From an uncultured Erythrobacter sp. (lineage in GTDB: Bacteria; Pseudomonadota; Alphaproteobacteria; Sphingomonadales; Sphingomonadaceae), in contig CANLPY010000001.1 in the NCBI GenBank assembly GCA_947493165.1, forward strand, positions 2,034,566-2,098,565: a stretch of DNA of 64,000 bases, read 5' to 3'. The position numbers and the translations under genes were made by a program. Under the pieces are notes generated by a model. It had not been told where the DNA came from. It was given only the letters and a program-made list of their open reading frames with translations, and searched no databases. Positions 1 to 8,634 of this stretch are shown in pieces. Within the stretch, counting starts at the first letter, position 1. Each line of letters starts with the position of its first letter.

Positions 1-2250
1 TCGATCGATGCAGCGGACGAAATCGGCCTGCCGGTTGTTGCCACCAGTTTCTGCATCATCGCGGTGTTCTTCCCCGTCGGTTTGATGCCGGGGATTACCG
101 GGCAGTTCTTCAAGAATTTTGGCCTCACGGTTGTGATTGCGGTGCTGATGAGCTTGGCCGTGGCGCGGATGATCACGCCTATGCTCGCAGCTTATTTCTT
201 GCGCGCCGAAGGCCATGCCGCACACGGCGAGGGCAAGTGGATGGACCGGTATTTGCGCGTCCTTAACTGGTCGCTCGACAAGTCAAAGATGCTGGCTCGT
301 CGAGAGGGCGTTGATGCCCCGCGCTACCGCTGGCTCTACATCGTGTCCCTGTTGCTGAGTGTGATCGCCCTGTTGGGAGCCACTGCTGCCGGCATGTTTA
401 TGAGCTTTGGATTGGTCACAGAGATGGCAATCCCGACAAGCGTCGCCGGACTCGTTTCCAGCGATCCCAACTCTTTCGCATTTGGTTTCGTGGCGAAAGT
501 GTTTGAGTTCTTCTTCCTCGCCCTAGCCTTGGCGATTGGGTTCTTTGCTGGATGGCTCGTCTTCAAGATCATTGGCCTGCTCGCTCGTCTAAGCAGCGGT
601 CAGTTTTCGCATAGCGTAAAATACCTCACCGCGCGCTTTTATGATCACCGCGTTTGGATGCTCGGTGTCGGGTATTTCTCTCTCCTCCTCACGGTTTTGC
701 TCATGCAGCAAACTCCGTTTCAGGTGTTCCCGGATATTGACGACGAAAACGTCCGGGTTGAGATTGAGATGGTGCCCGGAACAACTTTGGCAGACACAGA
801 GCGCGTGACCGATCAGGTTTCGCAATTGCTTTATGCTCAACCTGAGGTGGAATTGGCGCTGGAGCGCGTGCGTCAGGGCGCAGCGACGATGTTCGTGACG
901 CTCGCAGAGGACCGGCAGAAAACCTCGGTTGAATTCACCCGTGAACTTGGCCCGCAATTGGCGCAGATCGCTGATGCCCGCGTTCGCTTCCAGAACGACA
1001 ATGGCCCGGGTGGCGGTGGCAGCGGCCGTGATTTCACGATCATGCTGGCAGGTTCTGACCCGGAATTGCTGAACAATACCGCGGCCCAATTGGTCCAGGA
1101 AATGAAGGCGCTCGATTCGCTCGTCGCACCGCGCATCAATGCTGATATTCCGCGACCCGAAATCATCGTCCGCCCGCGTCAGGAATTACTCGCAGAACTT
1201 GGCGTCTCGACCATCGCGTTGAGCCAGACAATCCGCATCGCCACGATGGGCGAGATTGACCAAAACGCGGCGAAATTCTCTCTATCAGACCGCCAAGTGC
1301 CCATTATCGTGCGGCTGCCGACCGAAGCGCGAGAAGATCTGACGACGATTGAAAACTTGCCAGTGCCGACTTCTGGCGGCGGATCGGTGCCGCTGGGTTC
1401 GATTGCTGAAATTTCCTATGGATCAGGACCGACTTCAATCCAACGTTATAATCAGAACCGCCGCGTGTTCGTTGGCGCGGATCTAGCCTCGGGTTTCCTG
1501 CGCGGAGACGTTAACGCGCAGATTGAGGAATTGCCGACGCTTCAAGACCTGCCGACCGGTGTGATCCGCGATGCCGTGGGTGAAGCCGAGTTCGAGGCCG
1601 AGCTGGCATCCAGCTTTAGCACTGCAATTCTAGCGGGCGTTCTACTGGTGTTCGCTGTGCTGGTGCTGCTCTACAAGCGTTTGATGAGCCCGCTGGTCAA
1701 TATGACCTCGCTCGCGCTTGCACCCCTTGGCGGTATCTTTTTGGTGTGGCTGGTTGGCCAACCGCTTTCCATGCCGGTCCTGATCGGGATATTGCTGCTG
1801 CTTGGCATTGTCTCCAAAAACTCGATCCTGCTGATTGACTTCGCGATCGAGGAAATGGCCGAAGGCACTGAGCAGTTTAAAGCTATTGTTGAGGCGGGTC
1901 ATAAGCGCGCGCAGCCCATTGTGATGACCACGGTGGCGATGACAGCGGGTATGGTTCCAACGGCGCTTTCCCTGTCGGGCGATGGCGCATGGCGTGCGCC
2001 AATGGGAACGGTGGTTATCGGCGGCTTGATCATGTCGACCGTGCTTACCCTGCTGATCGTTCCGGCCGGTTTCAGCCTTGCTGACAGCTTTGAACGGCGC
2101 GTCGGGCCTTGGATGCGTCAACGCTTCCTCACCTATCGTCCAGGGGACGAAACCAGCAGCAACGAACCGCCAGTGCCAACGCCTGAGGGCGCCAAACCTG
2201 CTGCGATCCCAGCCACGCGTTTGCCGCCAGGGGCAGAGCCCGCTGAATAA
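1..2250 (+). CDS. RND efflux transporter permease (5' truncated by window edge)
   Basis: Inner-membrane resistance-nodulation-division pump subunit, using the proton gradient to export substrates with a periplasmic adaptor and an outer-membrane channel (family knowledge). The frame is open from base 1, so the N-terminal third lies outside the window. Visible are the GxxxGQFFKNFG region before TM6, the porter stretch from about 720 (QVFPDIDDENVRVE), the late GIVSKNSILLIDFA segment near 1800, and a Pro/Ala-rich cytoplasmic tail. Unusual: between TM6 and TM7 (about 325-600) there are roughly 100 extra residues holding two further hydrophobic helices, where most AcrB/MexF-type proteins have only a short amphipathic linker. 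Substrate cannot be told. The family call is very safe. Confidence 0.95.
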   Translation, partial: SIDAADEIGLPVVATSFCIIAVFFPVGLMPGITGQFFKNFGLTVVIAVLMSLAVARMITPMLAAYFLRAEGHAAHGEGKWMDRYLRVLNWSLDKSKMLARREGVDAPRYRWLYIVSLLLSVIALLGATAAGMFMSFGLVTEMAIPTSVAGLVSSDPNSFAFGFVAKVFEFFFLALALAIGFFAGWLVFKIIGLLARLSSGQFSHSVKYLTARFYDHRVWMLGVGYFSLLLTVLLMQQTPFQVFPDIDDENVRVEIEMVPGTTLADTERVTDQVSQLLYAQPEVELALERVRQGAATMFVTLAEDRQKTSVEFTRELGPQLAQIADARVRFQNDNGPGGGGSGRDFTIMLAGSDPELLNNTAAQLVQEMKALDSLVAPRINADIPRPEIIVRPRQELLAELGVSTIALSQTIRIATMGEIDQNAAKFSLSDRQVPIIVRLPTEAREDLTTIENLPVPTSGGGSVPLGSIAEISYGSGPTSIQRYNQNRRVFVGADLASGFLRGDVNAQIEELPTLQDLPTGVIRDAVGEAEFEAELASSFSTAILAGVLLVFAVLVLLYKRLMSPLVNMTSLALAPLGGIFLVWLVGQPLSMPVLIGILLLLGIVSKNSILLIDFAIEEMAEGTEQFKAIVEAGHKRAQPIVMTTVAMTAGMVPTALSLSGDGAWRAPMGTVVIGGLIMSTVLTLLIVPAGFSLADSFERRVGPWMRQRFLTYRPGDETSSNEPPVPTPEGAKPAAIPATRLPPGAEPAE

Positions 2251-2275
2251 AGCACGCACCAGCGATGCAGAGTTT

Positions 2276-3562
2276 GTGACTCAATCAGCGCCTCTAACCT
2301 TTGGCGGAGAACCGCTAACGCAGGACCGCGCCCGGCGCATGCGTTGGACCGCAACCGGCCTGTTGGTGGCGATGGCGGTGCTGTTTTTCACCACCCACCC
2401 CTATATCGAACTGCATCCGGCTTGGGGTTATGTGAATGCCTTTGCTGAGGCCGCAATGGTCGGCGGTCTTGCCGATTGGTTTGCGGTCACCGCATTGTTC
2501 CGCCACCCGCTGGGTCTGCCGATCCCGCACACCGCGATCATCCCTGAAAACAAAGATCGTATCGCGGATACGATGGGACAGTTTCTGCGTGAGAACTTTC
2601 TGACACCGACGGTCGTTGCGCGGCGCATGTCAGGGATGAATGTGGCGCGGGCCGCTGGCGATTTTCTGGTCGCGCCTGCGCGCAGTGCGAGCGGGCCAGA
2701 TCCGCGTTCGCGCATTACTGGCGGGGCGGCGGAACTGCTCGCAGAAGTCTTGGAATCGCTCGATCCAGACCGACTCGGCAATCAGGTTCGCAGTGGGCTT
2801 GGCAACCAATTTGCGAAGATCGATGTGTCGCCCCTGCTCGGAAGGATGCTGGAAAGCGCAATTGCCGACCAGCGCCATATGCCACTGATGGATGGATTTA
2901 TCCGCTGGGCGGGCCTGACGCTGGAGGACAATGAAGAAACGGTGCGTGAGGTGATCCATGCCCGCGCCAATGCCGTGCTGCGGTGGACGGGCCTGGATGA
3001 GCGTATTTCTGGTTCTGTGCTCGATGGCCTCTACAAGCTACTCGCAGAAGTGCTGGTCGACCCCGAACATCCGCTGCGCAGCAAAATCGAAGAGGGCTTG
3101 CAGCAGCTCTCCCAAGACTTGCAGTATGATGACACCACGCGTGAGCGGGTGGAAAGCATGAAGCGCGACTTGATTGAAAACCCAGCGGTTGCCGAATGGT
3201 GGATGGGCGTATGGGAGCGTATTCGCCGTTCTTTGATCCGCCGTGCGCGCGAAGCTGATAGCGAGCTGGGCAATGAAATGCGCAAAGGATTGGCCGAGCT
3301 CGGCGGTGCGCTGAAACAGGATGAGCGGCTGCAATTGCAGATAAACCGCTTTGCCCGGAGGACGTTGGTCGGCATTGCCACGCGTTATGGCAATGAAATT
3401 GTGACGCTGGTTTCTGACACGGTAAAGCGCTGGGATGCGACGACAATTACCGGGCGGATCGAAGGTGCGGTTGGCCGCGACCTGCAATTCATTCGCATCA
3501 ATGGCACTCTGGTTGGCGGATTTGTCGGTATGACAATACACTTCATAATTTCGTTTTTCTGA
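2276..3562 (+). CDS. DUF445 domain membrane protein (YjiN-like)
   Basis: About 428 residues, matching the usual DUF445/YjiN length. An N-terminal hydrophobic helix (TGLLVAMAVLFF) is followed by the typical EAAMVGGLADWFAVTALFRHPLG segment in two parts, a long alpha-helical middle, and a C-terminal membrane helix (GGFVGMTIHFIISFF). The family probably sits in the inner membrane with a large soluble helical domain; its function is unknown. The frame is open upstream into the RND gene, so the start is chosen: GTG at 2276 gives family length and begins 25 bases after the upstream stop. ATG at 2339 is the alternative. It may be cotranscribed with the efflux gene. Confidence 0.85.
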   Translation: MTQSAPLTFGGEPLTQDRARRMRWTATGLLVAMAVLFFTTHPYIELHPAWGYVNAFAEAAMVGGLADWFAVTALFRHPLGLPIPHTAIIPENKDRIADTMGQFLRENFLTPTVVARRMSGMNVARAAGDFLVAPARSASGPDPRSRITGGAAELLAEVLESLDPDRLGNQVRSGLGNQFAKIDVSPLLGRMLESAIADQRHMPLMDGFIRWAGLTLEDNEETVREVIHARANAVLRWTGLDERISGSVLDGLYKLLAEVLVDPEHPLRSKIEEGLQQLSQDLQYDDTTRERVESMKRDLIENPAVAEWWMGVWERIRRSLIRRAREADSELGNEMRKGLAELGGALKQDERLQLQINRFARRTLVGIATRYGNEIVTLVSDTVKRWDATTITGRIEGAVGRDLQFIRINGTLVGGFVGMTIHFIISFF

Positions 3563-3655
3563 GGCGTAACAAGGGCGGCGATTGGCACTCGCGCCCGTAA
3601 ATCTACGTAGGCGCGTGGAAGCATTGCCTTTTCCATAACGGCCTATCAAACCAGC

Positions 3656-4135
3656 ATGACAATTGCTGAAAACACGCCCGAACCGCGCACCATCACCCTT
3701 GCCGCTGGCGCGCAAGCTGTGATCAATGGCGCGCTAATCACCGCAAGCATCCCGTGCGAGATTGAGGTCGGTTCGGGCGCATTCGTGCTAACCGGGCGAT
3801 CCTTGTGGCGTGAAAGACGTGCAGGTCCGGATGCAGCCGCAAAAGAACTGTATTTCACCATGCTTGAGGCCAGCGCGTCATTGGGGGCCTTGGCCACCAT
3901 CCGTTTTCAACTGTTTGCGCTGCTCAATTGGATCGTGTCGCAAGAACGGACACACCGCGCTCAGAAAGAATGTGCGGCGTGCGCTGCGGCTTTGATCGCA
4001 GGTGACGAAAAGGCCGCGCTGGCCAGTGCGCGCCGTTTGGCCGAGGCGCAGACCCCAAGTGAAAGCGACCGAATTCCCGCGCGGGGCAGATTGGGTGAGC
4101 GGCGGGAAGGCCGGTTGGTGGGGAGTGGAGCGTAA
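3656..4135 (+). CDS. FlbT-like protein (putative flagellin mRNA regulator)
   Basis: 159 residues. The first 125 read like the FlbT family: an early beta-rich segment (ITLAAGAQAVINGALI), a basic turn, then KELYFTMLEASAS, resembling the RIYFAVQ part of FlbT, and a helical half with repeated Ala. In Caulobacter FlbT binds the flagellin transcript leader and limits its translation (established). The last 30 residues are Arg/Gly-rich and probably unstructured. No flagellar gene lies anywhere else in the window, which is odd for FlbT, normally found with flaF and flagellin genes. The assignment rests on recalled motifs only, so it is moderate. The start ATG is the first in frame, 93 bases after the DUF445 stop. 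Confidence 0.5.
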   Translation: MTIAENTPEPRTITLAAGAQAVINGALITASIPCEIEVGSGAFVLTGRSLWRERRAGPDAAAKELYFTMLEASASLGALATIRFQLFALLNWIVSQERTHRAQKECAACAAALIAGDEKAALASARRLAEAQTPSESDRIPARGRLGERREGRLVGSGA

Positions 4136-4155
4136 GTCCTATATGCGCCCGCTGA

Positions 4156-5037
4156 TCAGCGCCCGATCTGATAGGTAATCGAAGTCGTGTAGTAAGATTT
4201 AAATGGCTTTCTCTCTGAATCGAGAGCGGGTCTGAATTCCGCCTTTTGCATTTGTTGGCAGGCTGGTGATTGTAGGCGATCGGTTGCGGTCACACCGTTT
4301 ATGACGCAATCGGTTACGTTCCCATTTTCATCTATAAGCACTCGAAGTCGGACAATCGCTTGCTCCCCAGCAGCCACCGCTCGGGTCGGATAGGTTCGCT
4401 GGATGCGTTTTGTGACCGACTCCGCATTTTGCCATTGCGGTAGCTGCTTTGCCGACAAGTGCTTCTCGGCATCCAGCCCCCAATCTGTCAATAGGCCTTG
4501 GGTACACTGATTCATCACCCCAAAAGCCTCAGCGAGCGGGCCAGTGTGTAGCTGTACTTCGCGCCCGCTTTGCCTTAAGCCGACGAACTCGATTTCCTCG
4601 CCGGCTTTCACATCAAGCTGATTTGATAGGTCGTCCTTAGCTTCCTCGAACGCCAACCCGGTCGCCGGATAAACAGACGAATAGACCATCGCCGAGCCCA
4701 AATCCCCTAGGTCGCCCTTGAATGGTTTGCCCTGCCAAGCTTTCTGACGCGAATTGAACCGCAGAGCCGTGCTTTTTCTACTCTTGAAATAATCGAATGA
4801 TGGTCCGGCGACAGTTAAGCCGAACGACGCATTTGGCGAGTGCTGCTCAAAAATGATGGCATGACGGTTGTCGCCCTCGCCGAATGTGCGAACCATTCGG
4901 CATTTTTCTGCGGCGAAATCTATGTGCCAATTGCTGCTTGGCGTCAGGACTACCGGTTCCTTAGCATGCAAGTTATCATGATGTACTGCGAGCGACGTCA
5001 GTGCAACAGCGGCGATAGCAAAAGAAAAACCCCTCAT
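4156..5037 (-). CDS. Secreted protein with TonB C-terminal domain
   Basis: 293 residues. The first 25 look like a Sec signal peptide ending near LHA. Residues about 30-200 match no family I recognise. Residues 208-293 form a TonB C-terminal domain: RIQRTYPTRA, a beta strand (IVRLRVLIDENGNV), two Cys, and a closing TSITYQIGR strand. It is clearly related to the C-terminus of TonB at 56463-57143 (QIQRNYPTRA). Unlike a true TonB it lacks the long proline-rich spacer and a clear anchor, so energy transduction is doubtful; binding outer-membrane receptors or peptidoglycan is possible. Base composition is low: 28/60 G+C at 4201-4260 and 25/60 at 4741-4800. The terminator of etfBA runs over its start codon. 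Confidence 0.75.
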   Translation of the reverse strand: MRGFSFAIAAVALTSLAVHHDNLHAKEPVVLTPSSNWHIDFAAEKCRMVRTFGEGDNRHAIIFEQHSPNASFGLTVAGPSFDYFKSRKSTALRFNSRQKAWQGKPFKGDLGDLGSAMVYSSVYPATGLAFEEAKDDLSNQLDVKAGEEIEFVGLRQSGREVQLHTGPLAEAFGVMNQCTQGLLTDWGLDAEKHLSAKQLPQWQNAESVTKRIQRTYPTRAVAAGEQAIVRLRVLIDENGNVTDCVINGVTATDRLQSPACQQMQKAEFRPALDSERKPFKSYYTTSITYQIGR

Positions 5038-5063
5038 TCCGCGCAGATAGCGCAGAAGAGGGG
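5021..5063 (-). terminator. Intrinsic terminator of etfBA overlapping the next start codon
   Basis: On the minus strand CCCCTC (5063-5058) pairs with GAGGGG (5035-5030). Inside are a TTC/GAA pair and a GCGC/GCGC pair, and TTTTTCTTT follows at 5029-5021. It lies 29 bases after the etfA stop. The ATG of the TonB-domain gene (5037-5035) sits at the base of the 3' arm and the U-run falls inside its codons 3-6. Confidence 0.7.
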
Positions 5064-5091
5064 CTGATCAAGAGCAAATATTGAAGCGTTA

Positions 5092-6024
5092 TCAGAGCTT
5101 TTGCGTCAACTCCGGCACTGCGTTGTAAAGGTCAGCGACCAAGCCAATGTCGGCAACCTGGAAGATCGGAGCATCTTCATCCTTGTTGATCGCGATGATC
5201 ACTTTGGAATCTTTCATTCCGGCCAAGTGCTGGATCGCGCCGGAGATACCGATCGCGATGTACACTTCCGGGGCGACGATCTTGCCAGTTTGGCCGACCT
5301 GATAATCGTTCGGGACATAGCCTGCATCCACCGCCGCGCGCGATGCGCCGATGGCTGCGCCCAGCTTATCGGCAAGCGGGGTGATAACGCTTTCAAAGGT
5401 TTCGCTGTCTTTAAGAGCGCGTCCGCCGGACACAATCACGCCCGCGCTGGTCAACTCTGGACGGTCGCCGCCATCTGCAATTTCCGCGCTTACAAAGCTG
5501 GATGTGCCAGCATCGCCAGGGCCGCTTGCGTCTTCAACGCTCGCTGAACCGCCAGTGGTTTCGGCCTTTTCGAACGCGGTGCCGCGTACGGTGATGACCA
5601 GTTTGGGATCAGCAGACTGCACGGTTGCAATCGCATTGCCCGCATAGATTGGACGGGTGAAAGTCTTATCGCCTTCAACCGAAAGAATGTCCGAGATTTG
5701 CATCACATCAAGGTGTGCTGCAACGCGCGGTGCGATGTTCTTGCCGTTGGTGGTTGCTGGCGCGAGGAACGCGTCATAACCCTCCATCAGACCTGCGATC
5801 AGCGGAGCAACGTTTTCTGCCAAGGCGTTGGCATAGGCTGCATCATCGGCCTTCAGCACTTTTGAAACGCCGGCGATTTGCGCCGCTTCATCGGCAACGC
5901 CGCCGCAATTGTGGCCTGCTACCAGGGCCGTAACATCGCCCATTTTGCCTGCTGCGGTGACAACCGCAAGGGTGGCGTCATTGACGCTTGAATTGTCGTG
6001 TTCGACGAGAACCAGAGTGTTCAT
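5092..6024 (-). CDS. etfA: Electron transfer flavoprotein subunit alpha
   Basis: 310 residues, normal length for EtfA/FixB. With EtfB it forms the soluble FAD/AMP heterodimer that takes electrons from acyl-CoA and other dehydrogenases and passes them to ETF-ubiquinone oxidoreductase. The N-terminal half begins [11 protein letters not shown] and carries the ETF fold; the C-terminal FAD domain shows [51 protein letters not shown] and [18 protein letters not shown], which hold the FAD-binding and signature residues. It lies 45 bases after etfB in the same transcript and is followed by a terminator. An acyl-CoA dehydrogenase that could feed it is at 25580-26749. Confidence 0.97.
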   Translation of the reverse strand: MNTLVLVEHDNSSVNDATLAVVTAAGKMGDVTALVAGHNCGGVADEAAQIAGVSKVLKADDAAYANALAENVAPLIAGLMEGYDAFLAPATTNGKNIAPRVAAHLDVMQISDILSVEGDKTFTRPIYAGNAIATVQSADPKLVITVRGTAFEKAETTGGSASVEDASGPGDAGTSSFVSAEIADGGDRPELTSAGVIVSGGRALKDSETFESVITPLADKLGAAIGASRAAVDAGYVPNDYQVGQTGKIVAPEVYIAIGISGAIQHLAGMKDSKVIIAINKDEDAPIFQVADIGLVADLYNAVPELTQKL

Positions 6025-6069
6025 GTCTGTCTTTTCCTTGTTCTACTCAGCCGCTTACGCGATGCCCAA

Positions 6070-6816
6070 TTAGGCAATCCCAAGCGCTTTGATCTTTGCA
6101 ACCAGTTCATCCACGTCGGCGACCTTTTCACCGGCCTGACGGACGGGCGGTTCAGCGACATTGGTGGTGGTGAGGCGCGGGGCGATGTCGACGCCGAAAT
6201 CACTCGGCGTTTTGGCATCGAGAGGTTTTTTCTTTGCCTTCATGATGTTCGGCAGAGACGCATAGCGCGGCTCATTCAAGCGCAGGTCTGTCGTAACAAT
6301 CGCGGGCATTGTCAGCTTAACCGTTTCCAGTCCGCCATCGACTTCGCGCTTTACGACGACGCTGTCGCCGTCAACTTCGACGGTGTTGGCAAACGTGCCT
6401 TGCGGGCGGCCCATTAGCGCCGCGAGCATCTGGCCGGTTTGGTTGGAATCGTCAGAGATTGATTGCTTGCCCAGCATGATCACACCGGGCTGCTCTTCTT
6501 CAGCGATCGCTTGGAGGATTTTAGCCACAGCGAGCGGCTCCACTTCCTCATCAGTTTCAACCAAAATCGCGCGGTCTGCACCCATAGCAAGCGCGGTGCG
6601 CAGCGTTTCCTGCGCCTTTGCTGGGCCGATGGAAACTGCGATGATTTCTTCGGCCTTGCCCGCTTCCTTGATGCGGATCGCTTCTTCAACAGCGATCTCG
6701 TCGAACGGATTCATGCTCATTTTGACATTGGCAAGATCGACACCGCTGCCGTCCGCTTTGACGCGCGGCTTAACATTGTAATCGATCACCCGTTTGACGG
6801 GGACGAGGATTTTCAT
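6070..6816 (-). CDS. etfB: Electron transfer flavoprotein subunit beta
   Basis: 248 residues from the chosen ATG at 6816. AGGAAGG sits just upstream and [18 protein letters not shown] is the standard EtfB N-terminus; an ATG six codons earlier has no such support. Visible family features are the [16 protein letters not shown] segment, the DRAILV turn, [17 protein letters not shown] (AMP/FAD contact region) and the C-terminal recognition-loop stretch [13 protein letters not shown]. It is the first gene of etfBA, with a likely operator-promoter about 35 bases upstream. Confidence 0.97.
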   Translation of the reverse strand: MKILVPVKRVIDYNVKPRVKADGSGVDLANVKMSMNPFDEIAVEEAIRIKEAGKAEEIIAVSIGPAKAQETLRTALAMGADRAILVETDEEVEPLAVAKILQAIAEEEQPGVIMLGKQSISDDSNQTGQMLAALMGRPQGTFANTVEVDGDSVVVKREVDGGLETVKLTMPAIVTTDLRLNEPRYASLPNIMKAKKKPLDAKTPSDFGVDIAPRLTTTNVAEPPVRQAGEKVADVDELVAKIKALGIA

Positions 6817-6851
6817 AGCGTTTCCTTCCTTCACGCAAAATTCTTGAAGCT

Positions 6852-6880
6852 GATCTAGCTTGCGTTTACGTAAACGTCAA
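6852..6880 (-). promoter_or_regulatory. Promoter-operator of etfBA, MerR/LiuR-type palindrome
   Basis: On the minus strand TTGACG (6880-6875) and TAGATC (6857-6852) lie 17 bases apart as -35 and -10. Most of the spacer is the perfect palindrome CGTTTACGTAAACG (6876-6863), flanked by TTGA and CAA. LiuR-family MerR regulators of fatty-acid and branched-chain amino-acid catabolism in proteobacteria are known to use sites of the TTGACGTTNACGTNAA kind inside promoter spacers. The regulator assignment is inference. Confidence 0.55.
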
Positions 6881-7010
6881 GCAAGTCATGCCTGTGAATG
6901 GTCTCTCGAAAACGGTCCTCGCGCGGCTGCGTTCCTACGTCAAGCCTGCCTTTTTTGCATGTGTCTGTTATGGCGGTCAGACATTATAGAGCAGTAGAAG
7001 GCGCGGTGAG

Positions 7011-7517
7011 TTGAGACGAACGATTACAAAAAACGCAGCGGCACTCGCGGCCGTGATTCTAGCGGGAGGATGCGCAACCGCTACGCTGGCTACTAACAGT
7101 ATGGGCGGCAATGCGGCAGGCGATGCGGCGGACGAAACAGCAGCCAAAGTGCGCACGCAAGCTATTGATTGCAGTGAGGCTTACACCACATTGGCGATGA
7201 ACGAATGCCTCGCCAAATCGTTAGCGCAGGCCAACGAACGGCGAACACAATATCTTGCAGCCGCCATTGAAAGATATGGGGATCGGCCAGCGCTTTCTCA
7301 AATGATCAACGCCAGCGATGTCGCATTTCAAGCTTATCGCCAGGCGGAATGCAGCGCGGTTTATGACGATTGGAAAGAGGGCAGTATTCGCGGCATCATG
7401 TCTTTGACATGCCGGATCGCCATGACAGATGCGCGTACGCATACGATCTGGCAAAACTGGCTGACATATCCAGACAGCACGCCGCCTATTTTGCCGGCGC
7501 CCAAGCGAACACCTTAG
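7011..7517 (+). CDS. LprI/DUF1311-like lysozyme-inhibitor-type secreted protein
   Basis: 168 residues from a TTG at 7011; no ATG or GTG in frame gives the leader. The N-terminus is hydrophobic and ends AGGC, an imperfect lipobox, so it may be a lipoprotein. The mature part has the DUF1311 (LprI N-terminal domain) pattern: DCSEAYTTLAMNECL, a Leu/Ala helix, then FQAYRQAECSAVYDDW, GSIR, SLTCRIAMTDART. The four Cys probably form two disulfides. LprI of Mycobacterium inhibits lysozyme; other members are undefined periplasmic proteins. It converges on the GFA gene with 8 bases between stops. Confidence 0.7.
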   Translation: MRRTITKNAAALAAVILAGGCATATLATNSMGGNAAGDAADETAAKVRTQAIDCSEAYTTLAMNECLAKSLAQANERRTQYLAAAIERYGDRPALSQMINASDVAFQAYRQAECSAVYDDWKEGSIRGIMSLTCRIAMTDARTHTIWQNWLTYPDSTPPILPAPKRTP

Positions 7518-7525
7518 CGCTTGGT

Positions 7526-7978
7526 TTAGCCCGGAACCTCGCTCCAGACCGCATATTCCTCGGCCAAATTCATAAACGCTTTAGCCTCTGGCGCGGTGCC
7601 AAATTGATGCGGCGCTCCGCTGCTCATTCTTGGTAGGCTCTCGTCGCAAAAGAATGCCGCAAATGGAGGAAAGCTTGCCGCGTCTTCTAACATGGGCGTG
7701 CGGATATTCACCATTCCAGAAAGGCTGTCTGGCTCAGAGTAAATCCAGCTAAAGCAGGCAGCGCAAAAGTTATGCTTCCCATCTGAGTTGCACGCACCCA
7801 CAATGACCGTGCCAGCCAACAATTCAAATTTGCACTCATCGTAAAGGGCGCTCAGCGAATACGGCCCCGCAGTCATGCGCTGACATTCAATGCAGTGACA
7901 TGCGCTGGTGAGCAGCGGAGGGCCCGATACCTCAAAGCGGACAGTCCCACATCGACACTGCCCACTATGTTGGGTCAA
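7526..7978 (-). CDS. GFA family zinc protein (CENP-V/GFA fold)
   Basis: 150 residues. Zinc-ligand cysteines appear in the family order: GQCRCGTVRFEV, then ACHCIECQRMT, and NFCAACFSWIY near residue 80. The family was named for a glutathione-dependent formaldehyde-activating enzyme, but most members have no proven reaction. The start is a TTG at 7978 whose TTGA overlaps the stop of the acyltransferase gene, so translation is probably coupled and it is the last gene of the acyl-modification operon. In the last motif a Phe replaces the Gly usual after the second Cys. Its link to the other five products is unexplained. Confidence 0.85.
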   Translation of the reverse strand: MTQHSGQCRCGTVRFEVSGPPLLTSACHCIECQRMTAGPYSLSALYDECKFELLAGTVIVGACNSDGKHNFCAACFSWIYSEPDSLSGMVNIRTPMLEDAASFPPFAAFFCDESLPRMSSGAPHQFGTAPEAKAFMNLAEEYAVWSEVPG

Positions 7979-8634
7979 TCCTTAACGGCCTTCTTACCTC
8001 GTGAGAGAAACTTCGGCGGCTCAGAATAAATGATCGCCTCAGGCGCGACTTTGCGCGAGATTGTGCAACCGGCGCCAATCCGCGCCCATTGGCCGATAGT
8101 GTGGCCAGGAAGCACACAAGAATGCGTCCCGAAAAACACACCCTCTTCCACTTTGACGCCGCCGGTGATGTCAACATGCGCGCTCAAGGTCGCGAAATCG
8201 CCGATTTCCGCGTCATGACCGAGGCCCGAATAGGCGTTGATATGCACATGGCGTCCCGTATTGGTATGCGGATACAGGCCACCTGCGAAGGCGACCACTG
8301 TGCCAAGGCCGATTTGCGCGGTTTCGTCGATTTGGCTGACGGGATGAATAATTCGCGTGAATTTCGCGCCTTCACGTTCCAGCTTTTCACACAAATATCG
8401 TTTGGTTAGAGGGTTGCCGACAGCGCAAATATACAGGGCCTCGGGATCAATCTGATGGTTAGCGATCACCCCTGATATCTCATCTTCCCTGCCACGCTCA
8501 CGCATGTAGCTGGGATCATCGTCGATGAAACTAATGCTATCGAACGCAGCCGAGCCTGCGGCCATCATAGCTCGAGCGATCATGGCAACCTCGCCGCCAA
8601 ATCCGCCAGCGCCGACAATAATAAGCTTCGTCAT
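7975..8634 (-). CDS. PglD/NeuD-type hexapeptide-repeat acyltransferase
   Basis: 219 residues. The N-terminal Rossmann-like domain (LIIVGAGGFGGEVAMIA) binds the nucleotide-sugar substrate in PglD and NeuD. From about residue 95 a left-handed beta helix of hexapeptide turns follows (IDETAQIGLGTVVAFAG, VHINAYSGLGHDAEIGDFATL, GVFFGTHSCVLPG, IGQWARIGAGCTI). His140 in GLGHD matches the catalytic His of PglD. The usual donor is acetyl-CoA and the acceptor a UDP-amino sugar. Here the neighbouring ACP and KAS III genes suggest a larger acyl group, which is inference. Start ATG overlaps the SDR stop as ATGA. Confidence 0.88.
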   Translation of the reverse strand: MTKLIIVGAGGFGGEVAMIARAMMAAGSAAFDSISFIDDDPSYMRERGREDEISGVIANHQIDPEALYICAVGNPLTKRYLCEKLEREGAKFTRIIHPVSQIDETAQIGLGTVVAFAGGLYPHTNTGRHVHINAYSGLGHDAEIGDFATLSAHVDITGGVKVEEGVFFGTHSCVLPGHTIGQWARIGAGCTISRKVAPEAIIYSEPPKFLSRGKKAVKD

